The notes beneath the pieces were generated by a model that did not search any database, was not told the origin of the DNA, and was given only the letters and a program-made list of their open reading frames with translations. From assembly GCA_002436415.1 (NCBI GenBank), contig DJMA01000050.1, forward strand, positions 1 to 64,000: a DNA stretch of 64,000 nucleotides, written 5' to 3'. The position numbers and the translations under genes were made by a program. Position 1 is the stretch's first letter, and the number at the start of each line of letters is the position of its first letter. Below, piece after piece: positions 1 to 8,000 of the stretch. Origin of the DNA: Bdellovibrionaceae bacterium UBA6502. Its GTDB lineage: Bacteria; Bdellovibrionota; Bdellovibrionia; Bdellovibrionales; UBA840.

Positions 1-39
1 GTCCAAATTATAGGGTACAGATCATCCAGGAGGCTTTTT

Positions 40-210
40 TTATTGAGACTCTAAGTTTTTCTCTAAAACTAATGTAATATGACTATCTCCAGTACTTTGA
101 ATCGTCCCAACTACATCAAATCCTGATTTCAAATTTAAAATTAACATTTCTTTAAAACGCTTATCCGTCTGAGTGCATTCTACGCGGTAGTTGTGTTTTT
201 TGCGTAGGAA
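40..210 (-). pseudogene. Decapitated C-terminal remnant of a GNAT-type acetyltransferase
   Basis: Reading the minus strand from 210 down to a TAA at 40-42 gives about 56 open codons without a usable start; a TGA at 211-213 closes the frame upstream. The peptide contains KEMLILNLKSGFDVVGTI and ends HITLVLEKNLESQ. This resembles the last strands of a GNAT acetyltransferase, where a pattern like 'N..ml.lNlk.GF.vvG' is common. The missing N-terminal part would have to lie where the next gene's C-terminus now sits, so I read this as a fragment left by a rearrangement. It could also be an unrelated chance ORF. Confidence 0.35.
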
Positions 211-215
211 TCATT

Positions 216-1433
216 TTATCTTAGGTAAATGGGATTAGAAATAATCCATGGCAACCAGCGACTTCCTTGTAAGAAAGGTAATTCAGGCTTTAAGAAAACG
301 TGTACTCTGTAGACACCAGGACTACTAATCTGAAATTCCACATCATGTTGATTGCTTGTTGTGTATAGCTTCCCATCTTTAAAAAGTTGAACTTCAAAAG
401 GGAATCTAGGGCGATAGGGAAGGTTTACGATGATTTTTGATCCCATTTCATATTTAGCTTCTTCACCTAGAGTAACTTTTGTGTTCTCCGAAATGTATTC
501 CGCATAAAAACCTTTCGGATTACCAAGAACATCAAAAGACATATAGAGTCTACCATTATGAATCGCTTCTAAAATTTTCTCTTTATCTCTCTTTAAGTTT
601 CCAGTCAGTTCCGAATCGAGAAGGATATGATTTGAAGCCATTTGAAAAGAAGTAGAGTAGGCGGGAAATTTAATATAGCCACCATCGGTAGGGAGTATTA
701 TTGCTTTGGCTGTTGATTCGTTTCCTAAAACGCCCACAAACTTTCTTTGAGCCAACATTTGGTCCCAGAGCTGGAGCTCTTCCGTTGGATCTTGAATAAT
801 GTTGATATAACTAACTGTGCTATTGAAAGGGTACAAAAATAAAGAAAATAGAAAGTGAAGTTTATCTTCCATTGCCTTTTTCTGCCAAATTTGTTTTAAA
901 TTAATGACCTCAAAACCATCCATTCCCACTGGATAGTCACCAGACCATCGATAATTGTTCTTAGTAGGGTGGGCCAAGAAGATGGACATATTTTGGGGAC
1001 TTCGGTTTTTTTGAGTGATTAAATCATTTAATAAAATCTGAGATTGGCCAAGGCTATGAAACTGATGTAGATCCTCTCCACCATAAACCATCAAAATGGA
1101 ATCTACATAGGAATATCGTCCTCCGAAGTATACTCTTGTTCCATCGATGTATTGTTCTTTAATTCTTTCTTCAAAAAAAGGATTTTGATCGGTGATAAAA
1201 AGAAAATCCAGCTTTGCTGTGTTTCCGGCAGCGACCAATTCTTCAAAGCTACCAGAGCCACGAGATTTTTTACTCAAAGAATGAGTAACGCCTTTGTAAT
1301 CGTAGTACTTTGGCAGGTCTTCAATTTTCACAGTCTGGTCAACGGGATTTAGTTCGTAGTAACTTACGATAAGTCCATAGCACATATAAATTAGCCATAG
1401 AAAGAATAAAACGGGTGCCAATTTCTTTTTCAT
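216..1433 (-). CDS. Membrane-anchored PHP-fold protein, probably catalytically degenerate
   Basis: The 405-residue protein has one N-terminal membrane segment (about 5-25) and then a PHP (polymerase and histidinol phosphatase)-like domain predicted to face the periplasm. The PHP signature normally reads roughly G-V-L-H-x-H-S ... L-D-F-L-x-x-T-D-H-N. Here it reads GVTHSLS around residue 48-54 and LDFLFITDQN around 75-84, so the second His of HxH is Leu53 and the TDH His is Gln83. A later LAHP motif is kept. Metal-dependent phosphoesterase activity is therefore doubtful. The C-terminal third looks like a beta-sandwich. The start overlaps the end of the upstream glycosyltransferase gene by 4 bases, so the two are translationally coupled. 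The substrate is unknown. Confidence 0.7.
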   Translation of the reverse strand: MKKKLAPVLFFLWLIYMCYGLIVSYYELNPVDQTVKIEDLPKYYDYKGVTHSLSKKSRGSGSFEELVAAGNTAKLDFLFITDQNPFFEERIKEQYIDGTRVYFGGRYSYVDSILMVYGGEDLHQFHSLGQSQILLNDLITQKNRSPQNMSIFLAHPTKNNYRWSGDYPVGMDGFEVINLKQIWQKKAMEDKLHFLFSLFLYPFNSTVSYINIIQDPTEELQLWDQMLAQRKFVGVLGNESTAKAIILPTDGGYIKFPAYSTSFQMASNHILLDSELTGNLKRDKEKILEAIHNGRLYMSFDVLGNPKGFYAEYISENTKVTLGEEAKYEMGSKIIVNLPYRPRFPFEVQLFKDGKLYTTSNQHDVEFQISSPGVYRVHVFLKPELPFLQGSRWLPWIISNPIYLR

Positions 1434-2755
1434 GGTTGGTCGATCTCCAAAATTTTATAAGTTTGATCCACCGGGATAATATGATTTACCTTATGGTCTT
1501 TGGCCCATTCGGGTAAATCTGTAAATCCAACGCCAACTAAAAAATAGTATCTTTTAGCCTTAGGAATAGAGCATTCATGATAATCATAAAAGTCTCTGCG
1601 ATTATAAGCACGTAGTTTACATACATCGGTTTTAGTCAAATAACTTAAATAACCAGCCATCTGAAAACTATCGGCATACATTGGTGTATAGCTTTTGGCT
1701 AAAATTTCGTATTTAGGGTAGCGATAAAACTCTTTAATTTTTATTTTTTCAAGATCCATCGGTAACCAATAAACTCTTGAATTTGCTAAGAGTAAGACCG
1801 ATGCAATAATCCAGATACCAGCCGTCCATTTTAACCAATTAAAATTTCTAGATGCATAAACTGCTAAAGCGGCAACGGCTGGATAAGCCATGATTGGCCA
1901 ATTTGCTTCCACATCTCCTTTAAAAGAAGTAATTAAAAAGAAAGCCAATGGAAACCATGCTAAGCAGTGAATTAATAATATTTCTTTTTTTACATTTTTA
2001 AGTGAACGGAATGCGAACCATACAAGCGTTGGAAATAGAATGAGTATTTGTGAACCTAGATAATCTAAAGTCCAACTGATTTGCCAATTCTTTTCTCCAA
2101 GGCCATGGTCGATTTGAAATAAAAATGAATCCCAATTGTTTAAAGCATTCCAGATAAAAACCGGGCTACAAAATACGGCTCCCGCGAGAATGCTTACAGG
2201 AATATACTTCCATCGCAACTTGCTCCAGCTTTTTGAGAGGCCTAGGTATATTAACAATGCAGGAATAATAAGAACGATTTGGTATTTTGATAAACCGCCA
2301 AGACCTAAAGCGACTCCAAAGAAGAAGTAATTTTTTAAGCTAGAATCTTGTAATAGTTTTTGAAAATAGTAAACCGATAGAGTCCAAAAGAAAATAAGTG
2401 GAACGTCTGGGGTTACTACCACAGAAACAGCCCCAAACAAGGGCCATGCATTCATTAAACATGAAAAGGCAATGAGTTGTTTGTCTGAAAATTTATTCTT
2501 GAGAATTATCAGCCAAAGCCAAATACTGGCTTGTCCCATAATAATTCCCGGCCATCGTGAGGCTTGTCCAAAATAGTCAAAGGCCTGGCCAATGAAGTAG
2601 AGATAAGAAACAAAAGGAGGGTGGTCGAAATAACTTAGGCGTAAGTTATTTCCCCAAAACCAGTAATAAGCTTCATCGTAAAAAAAAGGAAGCCATACGG
2701 CGATGGCTAACTTTATCAATAAACAATAGTAAACAATGTTTTTTGCTTTTTGCAT
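1430..2755 (-). CDS. GT39/ArnT-like polytopic membrane glycosyltransferase
   Basis: This 441-residue polytopic protein opens with the hallmark of lipid-linked-sugar glycosyltransferases of the PMT/ArnT (GT39, GT-C) superfamily. After the first membrane helix comes FYDEAYYW (D27-E28, the presumed catalytic acid pair), followed by SYFDHPP (41-47). About ten hydrophobic segments follow, then a soluble C-terminal tail. Family members move a sugar from a polyprenyl phosphate to lipid A, a glycan or a protein on the periplasmic side. The acceptor here is unknown. It starts 4 bases after the rodZ stop and overlaps the PHP-like gene by 4, so it is the third gene of a four-gene operon. Confidence 0.85.
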   Translation of the reverse strand: MQKAKNIVYYCLLIKLAIAVWLPFFYDEAYYWFWGNNLRLSYFDHPPFVSYLYFIGQAFDYFGQASRWPGIIMGQASIWLWLIILKNKFSDKQLIAFSCLMNAWPLFGAVSVVVTPDVPLIFFWTLSVYYFQKLLQDSSLKNYFFFGVALGLGGLSKYQIVLIIPALLIYLGLSKSWSKLRWKYIPVSILAGAVFCSPVFIWNALNNWDSFLFQIDHGLGEKNWQISWTLDYLGSQILILFPTLVWFAFRSLKNVKKEILLIHCLAWFPLAFFLITSFKGDVEANWPIMAYPAVAALAVYASRNFNWLKWTAGIWIIASVLLLANSRVYWLPMDLEKIKIKEFYRYPKYEILAKSYTPMYADSFQMAGYLSYLTKTDVCKLRAYNRRDFYDYHECSIPKAKRYYFLVGVGFTDLPEWAKDHKVNHIIPVDQTYKILEIDQP

Positions 2756-2758
2756 AAC

Positions 2759-3982
2759 TTAAGGGAACTTCAAATTGATAGCACTACCTAATGTTCCAGG
2801 AACTCCATTAACTTTACCGTTGTGAATTATGTTTACTGCGCCACCATCACTAATTTTTAGTTCCACAGTATTACGGCCTTTGATTGTATGAATTTGCTCA
2901 GGCTTCAACTCGATATCCACCCAGCTTGCATCATCAGAACGAAAACTAAGTTTTACTGTATCAAGAGCCTCGATGATTACTTCTTGGGGAATATAGCTAG
3001 CCTGTACCTTTTTGGGTCTTAAGACTTCTGGTTTATCTTCTTTTTCCTCGGCAGCTTTGGCCTCTGCTTCAGCCTTAGCTTTTTCTTCAGCAGCTTTTTT
3101 CTCTTCTGCCAGTTTCTTTTCTTCAGCCAAGCGTTTTTCTTCGGCAGCTTTGGCCTCTGCTTCAGCCTTAGCTTTTTCTTCAGCGGCTTTTTTCTCTTCT
3201 GCTAGTTTCTTCTCTTCAGCCAAGCGTTTTTCTTCGGCAGCTTTGGCCTCTGCTTCAGCCTTAGCTTTTTCTTCAGCGGCTTTTTTCTCTTCTGCTAGTT
3301 TCTTTTCTTCCGCTAATCTTTTTTCTTCAGCCTTCTTCGCTTCTTCTGCTTTTAACTGGGCTGCTTTTTTAAGCTCCTCTGCATCATTTGGTTTTTCAAG
3401 TTCGGGCTTTTCTTCTACTTTTTGAGAGTTTTCATTAGCCTCTTCAGTAACAACTTCTTCGTCAGAGCTTTCGGTATTTTCATCTACACTTTCTTCCGAC
3501 TCTTCAGAATCATCTTGGATGGGAACAATGTTTTTTGCCTCTTGTTGAGTAGGCTCAATCAATTGTTTTTCTGTCTGGTATTTATCGATGGTGTTTCCAA
3601 CAACATAGATTAGGGCAATCAGAATAATGGCACCGATTCCAATTATAAATTTAATCAAGGGATGTCTGTTGGAGTTTGCAAACTTTACGGCGTCTTCATC
3701 AGAAGCTGTGTCCTGAGCATTGGCCTTTCCACGAATGCCTGTAACTGTTGTTCCCATTTCTGCATGAAAAACTTCAAGAACACGCTCTAAGTCAGTTTGT
3801 AGGTACTTAGCGTAAGATTGGACAAAACCGCGAATAAAAGTTTTACTAGGCAAGTCTTTTAAATCACCTTCTTCGATGGCCTTTATCGTGGATTTTTTAA
3901 TTTTAGTCGCTAAAACAACATCTTCAATAGAGATGCCTTTTTCTTCACGAATTTTACGAAGTAAATCACCTGTTTCTTTCAT
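2759..3982 (-). CDS. rodZ: RodZ-like cytoskeletal/cell-shape protein with KAE-rich linker
   Basis: The 407-residue protein has the RodZ order. A cytoplasmic helix-turn-helix of the HTH_25 type fills residues 5-75 (LRKIREEKGISIEDV ... IKKSTIKAIEEGD), there is one membrane helix at about 110-130, and a periplasmic DUF4115-like beta domain at about 335-407. RodZ links MreB to the wall-elongation machinery. The linker is unusual: it carries three 31-residue repeats of Ala/Glu/Lys (units such as AEEKRLAEEKKLAEEKK), encoded by a near-perfect 93-bp tandem repeat. The gene overlaps the upstream TPR lipoprotein gene by 17 bases. In gammaproteobacteria pilW/pilF also sits directly before rodZ, which supports both calls. 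Confidence 0.88.
   Translation of the reverse strand: MKETGDLLRKIREEKGISIEDVVLATKIKKSTIKAIEEGDLKDLPSKTFIRGFVQSYAKYLQTDLERVLEVFHAEMGTTVTGIRGKANAQDTASDEDAVKFANSNRHPLIKFIIGIGAIILIALIYVVGNTIDKYQTEKQLIEPTQQEAKNIVPIQDDSEESEESVDENTESSDEEVVTEEANENSQKVEEKPELEKPNDAEELKKAAQLKAEEAKKAEEKRLAEEKKLAEEKKAAEEKAKAEAEAKAAEEKRLAEEKKLAEEKKAAEEKAKAEAEAKAAEEKRLAEEKKLAEEKKAAEEKAKAEAEAKAAEEKEDKPEVLRPKKVQASYIPQEVIIEALDTVKLSFRSDDASWVDIELKPEQIHTIKGRNTVELKISDGGAVNIIHNGKVNGVPGTLGSAINLKFP
3050..3328 (-). repeat. Three-copy 93-bp tandem repeat inside rodZ
   Basis: The motif starting ggcagctttggcctc recurs at 3050, 3143 and 3236, exactly 93 bases apart, with only a few substitutions between units. It encodes the 31-residue Lys/Ala/Glu repeat in the periplasmic linker of RodZ. 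The near identity at DNA level indicates recent expansion or ongoing homogenisation, so unit number may vary between strains. Confidence 0.95.
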
Positions 3983-4760
3983 TCTTCTTTACCTTAATTG
4001 CTGCTAATGCAAGATGTGCTTTTTCTGCATAATCACTAGATGGATATTTGGTTACTAAGTTTTGCAGTCGGTCCTCGGCTTGTTCCAATTGTCCGTTTAA
4101 GTAATAAGACATCCCACCGATATAGTAGGTTTGCTCCAAGTCTTCCTTGGGACAAGCGTATACATTGTGATCAGACATTTTTGAGCTACTAGTAAATTTC
4201 TTTAGAGCAAAAAGTGTCTTAAGTTTATAGAACTTAGCCTGACAAAATTCTCTGTTGGCTTTTAATGCTAAGTTTAGTTCTTCGTTGGCTTTTGAGAAAT
4301 TTGATAAATGATAGTAAGTAATTCCTAGATTGGTGTGAATCTTCTCAGGGTTTTGGTAGGTGAGATCATCACGAGCAATCAATAGTTGCTCTAGTGCCTC
4401 GGAATACATTTTTTTCTCAATGTAGGCTTGTGCTAAGTTGGATCTTGCATCGGTAAGATTTGGGTCGAGGTGAAGAGCTTTTTTAAAAGTTTCGATGGCG
4501 ATATCACTTCTACCTCGAAATTGATAAGCGATGGCAAGATTGTTGGTGATGTTTGCATCATTGGGCGCTAATTTTTTTGCAATCAATAGTTGCTCAAGAG
4601 CTGCCGGGTACTTGTCTGCCTTTAAATATCCCATTGCAATGTCCTGGTGCAAATAAGCCTCTTGAATGTTTTCTGAGGAGGCTTTTTTTTCTGAGTTTGC
4701 ACAACCAGCAAAAAGCAGGACAAAGGTACTTAAAAAGATAAAACATAGAAGTGATTTCAT
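3966..4760 (-). CDS. TPR lipoprotein, PilW/PilF-like
   Basis: From the ATG at 4760 the protein is 264 residues. A signal peptide ends in the lipobox LFAGC, and a ladder of tetratricopeptide repeats follows (for example AALEQLLIAKKLAPNDANITNNLAIAY, given here only in part, and AIETFKKALHLDPN). This is the plan of PilW/PilF, the outer-membrane lipoprotein that assembles type IV pilin secretins, and the position directly before rodZ matches the pilW-rodZ order of gammaproteobacteria. An in-frame TTG at 4778 would add six residues ahead of the signal peptide and is less likely. No clear Shine-Dalgarno is seen for either start. A generic TPR lipoprotein remains possible. Confidence 0.75.
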   Translation of the reverse strand: MKSLLCFIFLSTFVLLFAGCANSEKKASSENIQEAYLHQDIAMGYLKADKYPAALEQLLIAKKLAPNDANITNNLAIAYQFRGRSDIAIETFKKALHLDPNLTDARSNLAQAYIEKKMYSEALEQLLIARDDLTYQNPEKIHTNLGITYYHLSNFSKANEELNLALKANREFCQAKFYKLKTLFALKKFTSSSKMSDHNVYACPKEDLEQTYYIGGMSYYLNGQLEQAEDRLQNLVTKYPSSDYAEKAHLALAAIKVKKNERNR

Positions 4761-4921
4761 ACATTTATAAATTAGCAAAAGCCTGACTAAGGAACAAGAT
4801 TACATTCAGAAATCTTAGGAAAAGGTTGAATAATGCAGTGCCAAATTTGCCGGGTGTCTAGTTTAATTTCTAAAAGGAAAAGGGCCTAAGCTAAGAGAAA
4901 AGAAAATTGCCTACAAAGCGT

Positions 4922-6052
4922 CTATTTAAGACGGATTCTACTTAAAACTTCCAGATGGTAAGTTTGAGGAAACATGTCTAGAAGGTCCAAGCTAAGAATA
5001 TCAAAGTCCCTGTGTTCCCTTAATCTTTGTAAGTCTCGAATCCAAGTACTTGGATTACAAGATATATAGATCAAATCTTTCGCACCTGTGGATTTTAAAG
5101 AGTCTATGAACTTTTCATCACAGCCAATGCGAGGTGGATCAATGATTAAAACGGAATTTTCATCGGCTTTAATTTTTTTAACCACATCTTCTACTTTGGC
5201 GGCAAGCCATTCTATTTTGGATTCTGATCCAGCAAGCTTTTTTCCTCGCTGGATAGCCGCTTCTGAAAATTCGATGGCAAACAACGAATTCTCCAGACCT
5301 TGATTCTCTAAGAATCTAGAAAAGTTACCATTGCCAGCATAGAGATCATAAATTTTTCCGTTATTAGATGTATCAGAAATTTGCTGGAGCACCCAATTTT
5401 GCATTTGCTCATTCATTTGGTTATTTACTTGAGAAAATCCATCTTCCTCACCATGTGCTTTGTCTTTTCTTAAAATCACCTCGTCATTTTTATCATAGAG
5501 AAGTTCAAACTTTTGCATTTTTGTAGAGGGATATTTCTTCAAGATAGAATTAAATTGGGCAGTGAGCTTCTCTTCGGTAATTAGACAATCTTTGATGTTT
5601 ACGATATCGTTACTTGCTTTTTTAAAGAAGCCTATTTTCTTGGATTTGGTTCTAATTTGAATGCGATTTCTATAGCGAAACTCTTCGCCGGAAAGAAAGC
5701 TGTTTATACGAATACCGCGCAGGAAATCCACTTTATCTAGCATTTCGTGAAAAATAAGTTCTTTCTGATTTTTCTGTTCTTGGTAATCAAACTGTTGCCA
5801 CTGACAAGCACCACATTTGTCCGTGTATTTACATGGCGTCTCCCTTCGAAAAGGGGAGGCACTAATTACTTCTAAAACTTTTGCCTCGGCAAATCGCTTT
5901 TTCTTTTTAGTAATCTCAACCAGTAAGTTTTCTTGTGGTGCTGCTCCAGAAACAAAAATAACTAAATTATCAAGTCGTGCAATTCCAGCACCACCAAAAC
6001 TCATCTTTTCAACGAAGACTTTTAATTTAGATCCCTTAGTTATTTCTTCCAT
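4922..6052 (-). CDS. RlmC/RlmD/TrmA-family RNA (uracil-5-)-methyltransferase
   Basis: The 376-residue protein begins with a TRAM RNA-binding domain (about 1-60). An iron-sulfur cluster motif follows: Cys74, Cys80, Cys83 (C-x5-C-G-A-C) plus a likely fourth ligand Cys156. The C-terminal half is a Rossmann methyltransferase with the SAM-binding DLYAGNGNFS near 236-245, IDPPRIGCD near 304-312 and the catalytic nucleophile Cys332 in ISCNPST. These features define the RumA/RumB/TrmA group, which makes 5-methyluridine in 23S rRNA or tRNA. The length is close to RlmC (375 in E. coli) rather than RlmD (433). The sequence alone does not fix the target uridine. Confidence 0.9.
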   Translation of the reverse strand: MEEITKGSKLKVFVEKMSFGGAGIARLDNLVIFVSGAAPQENLLVEITKKKKRFAEAKVLEVISASPFRRETPCKYTDKCGACQWQQFDYQEQKNQKELIFHEMLDKVDFLRGIRINSFLSGEEFRYRNRIQIRTKSKKIGFFKKASNDIVNIKDCLITEEKLTAQFNSILKKYPSTKMQKFELLYDKNDEVILRKDKAHGEEDGFSQVNNQMNEQMQNWVLQQISDTSNNGKIYDLYAGNGNFSRFLENQGLENSLFAIEFSEAAIQRGKKLAGSESKIEWLAAKVEDVVKKIKADENSVLIIDPPRIGCDEKFIDSLKSTGAKDLIYISCNPSTWIRDLQRLREHRDFDILSLDLLDMFPQTYHLEVLSRIRLK

Positions 6053-6065
6053 AGCCTACCAATTA

Positions 6066-6102
6066 CAAAAAAAAAGAGAGGTCGATTAAAACCCCTCCCT
6101 TT
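6066..6102 (-). terminator. Rho-independent terminator of ndk
   Basis: On the minus strand AAAGGGAGG and CCTCTCTTT form a 9-bp stem with one mismatch, followed by a long run of T. It lies 22 bases after the ndk stop. Confidence 0.65.
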
Positions 6103-6123
6103 AAAACTTTAATTATTTTCGAA

Positions 6124-6543
6124 TTACATGATTTCTGTAGTTTCGAAAAACAAAGCAAGTTCTCTTTCAGCAGAAGCAGTGCTGTCAGAACCGTGAACAG
6201 CGTTTTCTCCAACGTTGTCACCAAAAAGTTTACGGATAGTTCCTTCTGCAGCCTCTTCAGGATTTGTTGCACCCATGATTTCGCGGTTTTTAAGAACAGC
6301 GTTTTCACCACGAAGAGCAAGAACAACTACAGGACTAGAAGTCATGAAATCAACTAACTCACCAAAAAATGGACGCTCTTTGTGTTCAGCGTAGAACTCT
6401 TGAGCTTTTTCAGAAGTCATGTGGATTTTCTTCATTCCAGCAACTTCAAGGTCAGCAGATTCCCACTTATCGATAATTTTACCGATAACGTTTTTCTTCA
6501 TTGCGTTTGGCTTAATGATCGCGAAAGTAGTTTCAGCAGCCAT
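6124..6543 (-). CDS. ndk: Nucleoside diphosphate kinase
   Basis: Ndk transfers the gamma phosphate of ATP to nucleoside diphosphates. The 139-residue protein starts MAAETTFAIIKPNA, with the nucleotide-contacting Lys11, and carries the phosphorylated active-site His117 in NAVHGSDS. Length and motifs are those of the bacterial family. The open frame extends 24 codons further upstream, but the ATG at 6543 is preceded by a strong AGGAGA and begins the conserved domain, so I choose it. A hairpin terminator follows and the downstream methyltransferase is a separate unit. Confidence 0.97.
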   Translation of the reverse strand: MAAETTFAIIKPNAMKKNVIGKIIDKWESADLEVAGMKKIHMTSEKAQEFYAEHKERPFFGELVDFMTSSPVVVLALRGENAVLKNREIMGATNPEEAAEGTIRKLFGDNVGENAVHGSDSTASAERELALFFETTEIM

Positions 6544-7208
6544 TGTTTTCTCCTTATATATAGATAGTTTTTCAGGTGGCTTTTTGTACCCTGAAATAGC
6601 AAAACTCGCAAGCAAGGAAATTGGTAGTAATATCAGTTATTTATATTTGGGCCTTGGGGGAGAAAAATAGACAATGGATGGATTAATTCCCATATCTTTT
6701 GATCTAAAATCCAAAGAGCTTATTAGTGATTTCAATAACTTATCTTGTCTCAATTTGAGAATTGTTAAGTATCGGAGTGATCAAAACCTAAAAAAGTGAA
6801 TTTTTTCAGGAGTTTATACGCTTTAGGGGATAGCAAGGCTTCACTGAGTGCTTTCTCTGTTGGTGGAATAAAAAGATGATAGGAGTTTCTATAAAGCTAA
6901 AGGAGCTAATTAGGACCCTATCAATATACACGGATTAAGGGTGTAGATCTAATTTAATGTCGTATTTTCAGTTACTTATGCCAATATTTTGATTCCAACT
7001 GTTTACAAATGTCTTCTTAAATATCTGAATATCTGAATATCTGAATGCTTAAATTCCTATCGTAGCTTTTTGCGGTCTCAAGACTGTCTGTAATTAATCC
7101 ACCTAGGTGACCAATTTCGTCGGCCGAAACATACGGGACTCTCTATTGTTAATAGAATCGGTATAGAGCTGGAATGGGGCTTGCTTTTTAATGTGGGGAG
7201 GAGAATTT
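6544..7208. other. 665-bp intergenic region between divergent ndk and lipoprotein operon
   Basis: No convincing gene is present. The left end holds the ndk ribosome binding site and promoter on the minus strand. An ATG at 6674 opens a 41-codon frame ending at 6799, but it has no well-placed ribosome binding site. At 7020-7043 the octamer AATATCTG is repeated three times in tandem. The right end should hold the promoter of the four-lipoprotein operon, and the AGGAG before 7209 is clear. Confidence 0.6.
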
Positions 7209-8000
7209 ATGATGTTAAAACTTAGACGCACAATTGCAGTACTAATGATCGCTGGAGCTTTTTCAGCCTGTGGAAATGACAACGCCAAAAGAGTTGCTAT
7301 TGGTGTTGGTAAAAAAACAGAAGAAAAAACCACTCAAGTAACTCCACTTGAAAACAAAACTTTCGATGCGATTATGAACTTGGCAATTGATGCTCGAGCC
7401 AGTTTTGCAGATTCTCTTTTAAAAGACATCGCGACTAAATATAAGGAAGCCTATCCGAATATAGATAAAATTAGCAAATTTGATTGTGGCACTGAAGATC
7501 CGTTCAAAATGGATTTCAAAGAACTAGAAGAAACTGAGGATGTTAGAAAATTTCATCTTGCATCAGCCGCGAAGAAACTTTTAGAAAAAAAATTAATTAA
7601 TGCGACTCAGTCAGATGCCATTAATAAATCTGCCAGTGCAGAAGAAGTATCTGATAAAGATAAGAAGAGCCAAAAAACCTCTACAGCTAAATCAGTGTAT
7701 AGCATAAAAAATTATTCCTCTTACACAAACTCAGTTGTGTACTCTTGCTTGTATACACCGGCTGAAGACGGTGAAGAGCTAGTAAAAATAGAGTTTAGTA
7801 TCGACACTGAAGGACAGTATCATGTTGGTAGCTTTAATAATAAAAACACTGCTTTATACACTGAGCTAACATCCTTAAAAAGTTTAGTGCTTACCAAGGG
7901 CAACCAAACTACTGATTTGTTTGATAACGATGCCTACAAAAAACTATCTAAGACAGAAGAAAATCGCACAGAAATTTACAGTTTAACGGAGGCTCAATAA
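7209..8000 (+). CDS. Lipoprotein of unknown function, member 1 of a four-gene tandem family
   Basis: The start ATG at 7209 follows a strong GGGGAGGAG. The ORF opens six codons earlier but that start would overlap the ribosome binding site. The 263-residue protein has a signal peptide with lipobox FSAC (Cys21). An acidic, helical middle carries one Cys in KFDCGTEDP and a second in YSCLYTPAEDGEE, with a beta-like stretch (VKIEFSID) directly after. The same layout of an early Cys and a second Cys followed by E-x-V/I-x-F/V strands recurs in the next three genes. I do not recognise the family. The stop overlaps the next start by one base. Confidence 0.8.
   Translation: MMLKLRRTIAVLMIAGAFSACGNDNAKRVAIGVGKKTEEKTTQVTPLENKTFDAIMNLAIDARASFADSLLKDIATKYKEAYPNIDKISKFDCGTEDPFKMDFKELEETEDVRKFHLASAAKKLLEKKLINATQSDAINKSASAEEVSDKDKKSQKTSTAKSVYSIKNYSSYTNSVVYSCLYTPAEDGEELVKIEFSIDTEGQYHVGSFNNKNTALYTELTSLKSLVLTKGNQTTDLFDNDAYKKLSKTEENRTEIYSLTEAQ

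Noticed and set aside
3012..3425. 137-codon plus-strand Ser/Ala/Phe-rich frame opposite rodZ
   Set aside because: It is the complement of the 93-bp KAE repeat; rodZ has a full domain architecture on the minus strand.
6674..6799. 41-codon ORF (MDGLIPISF...) upstream of the lipoprotein operon
   Set aside because: The nearest purine-rich site is too far from the ATG and the peptide shows no recognisable feature.
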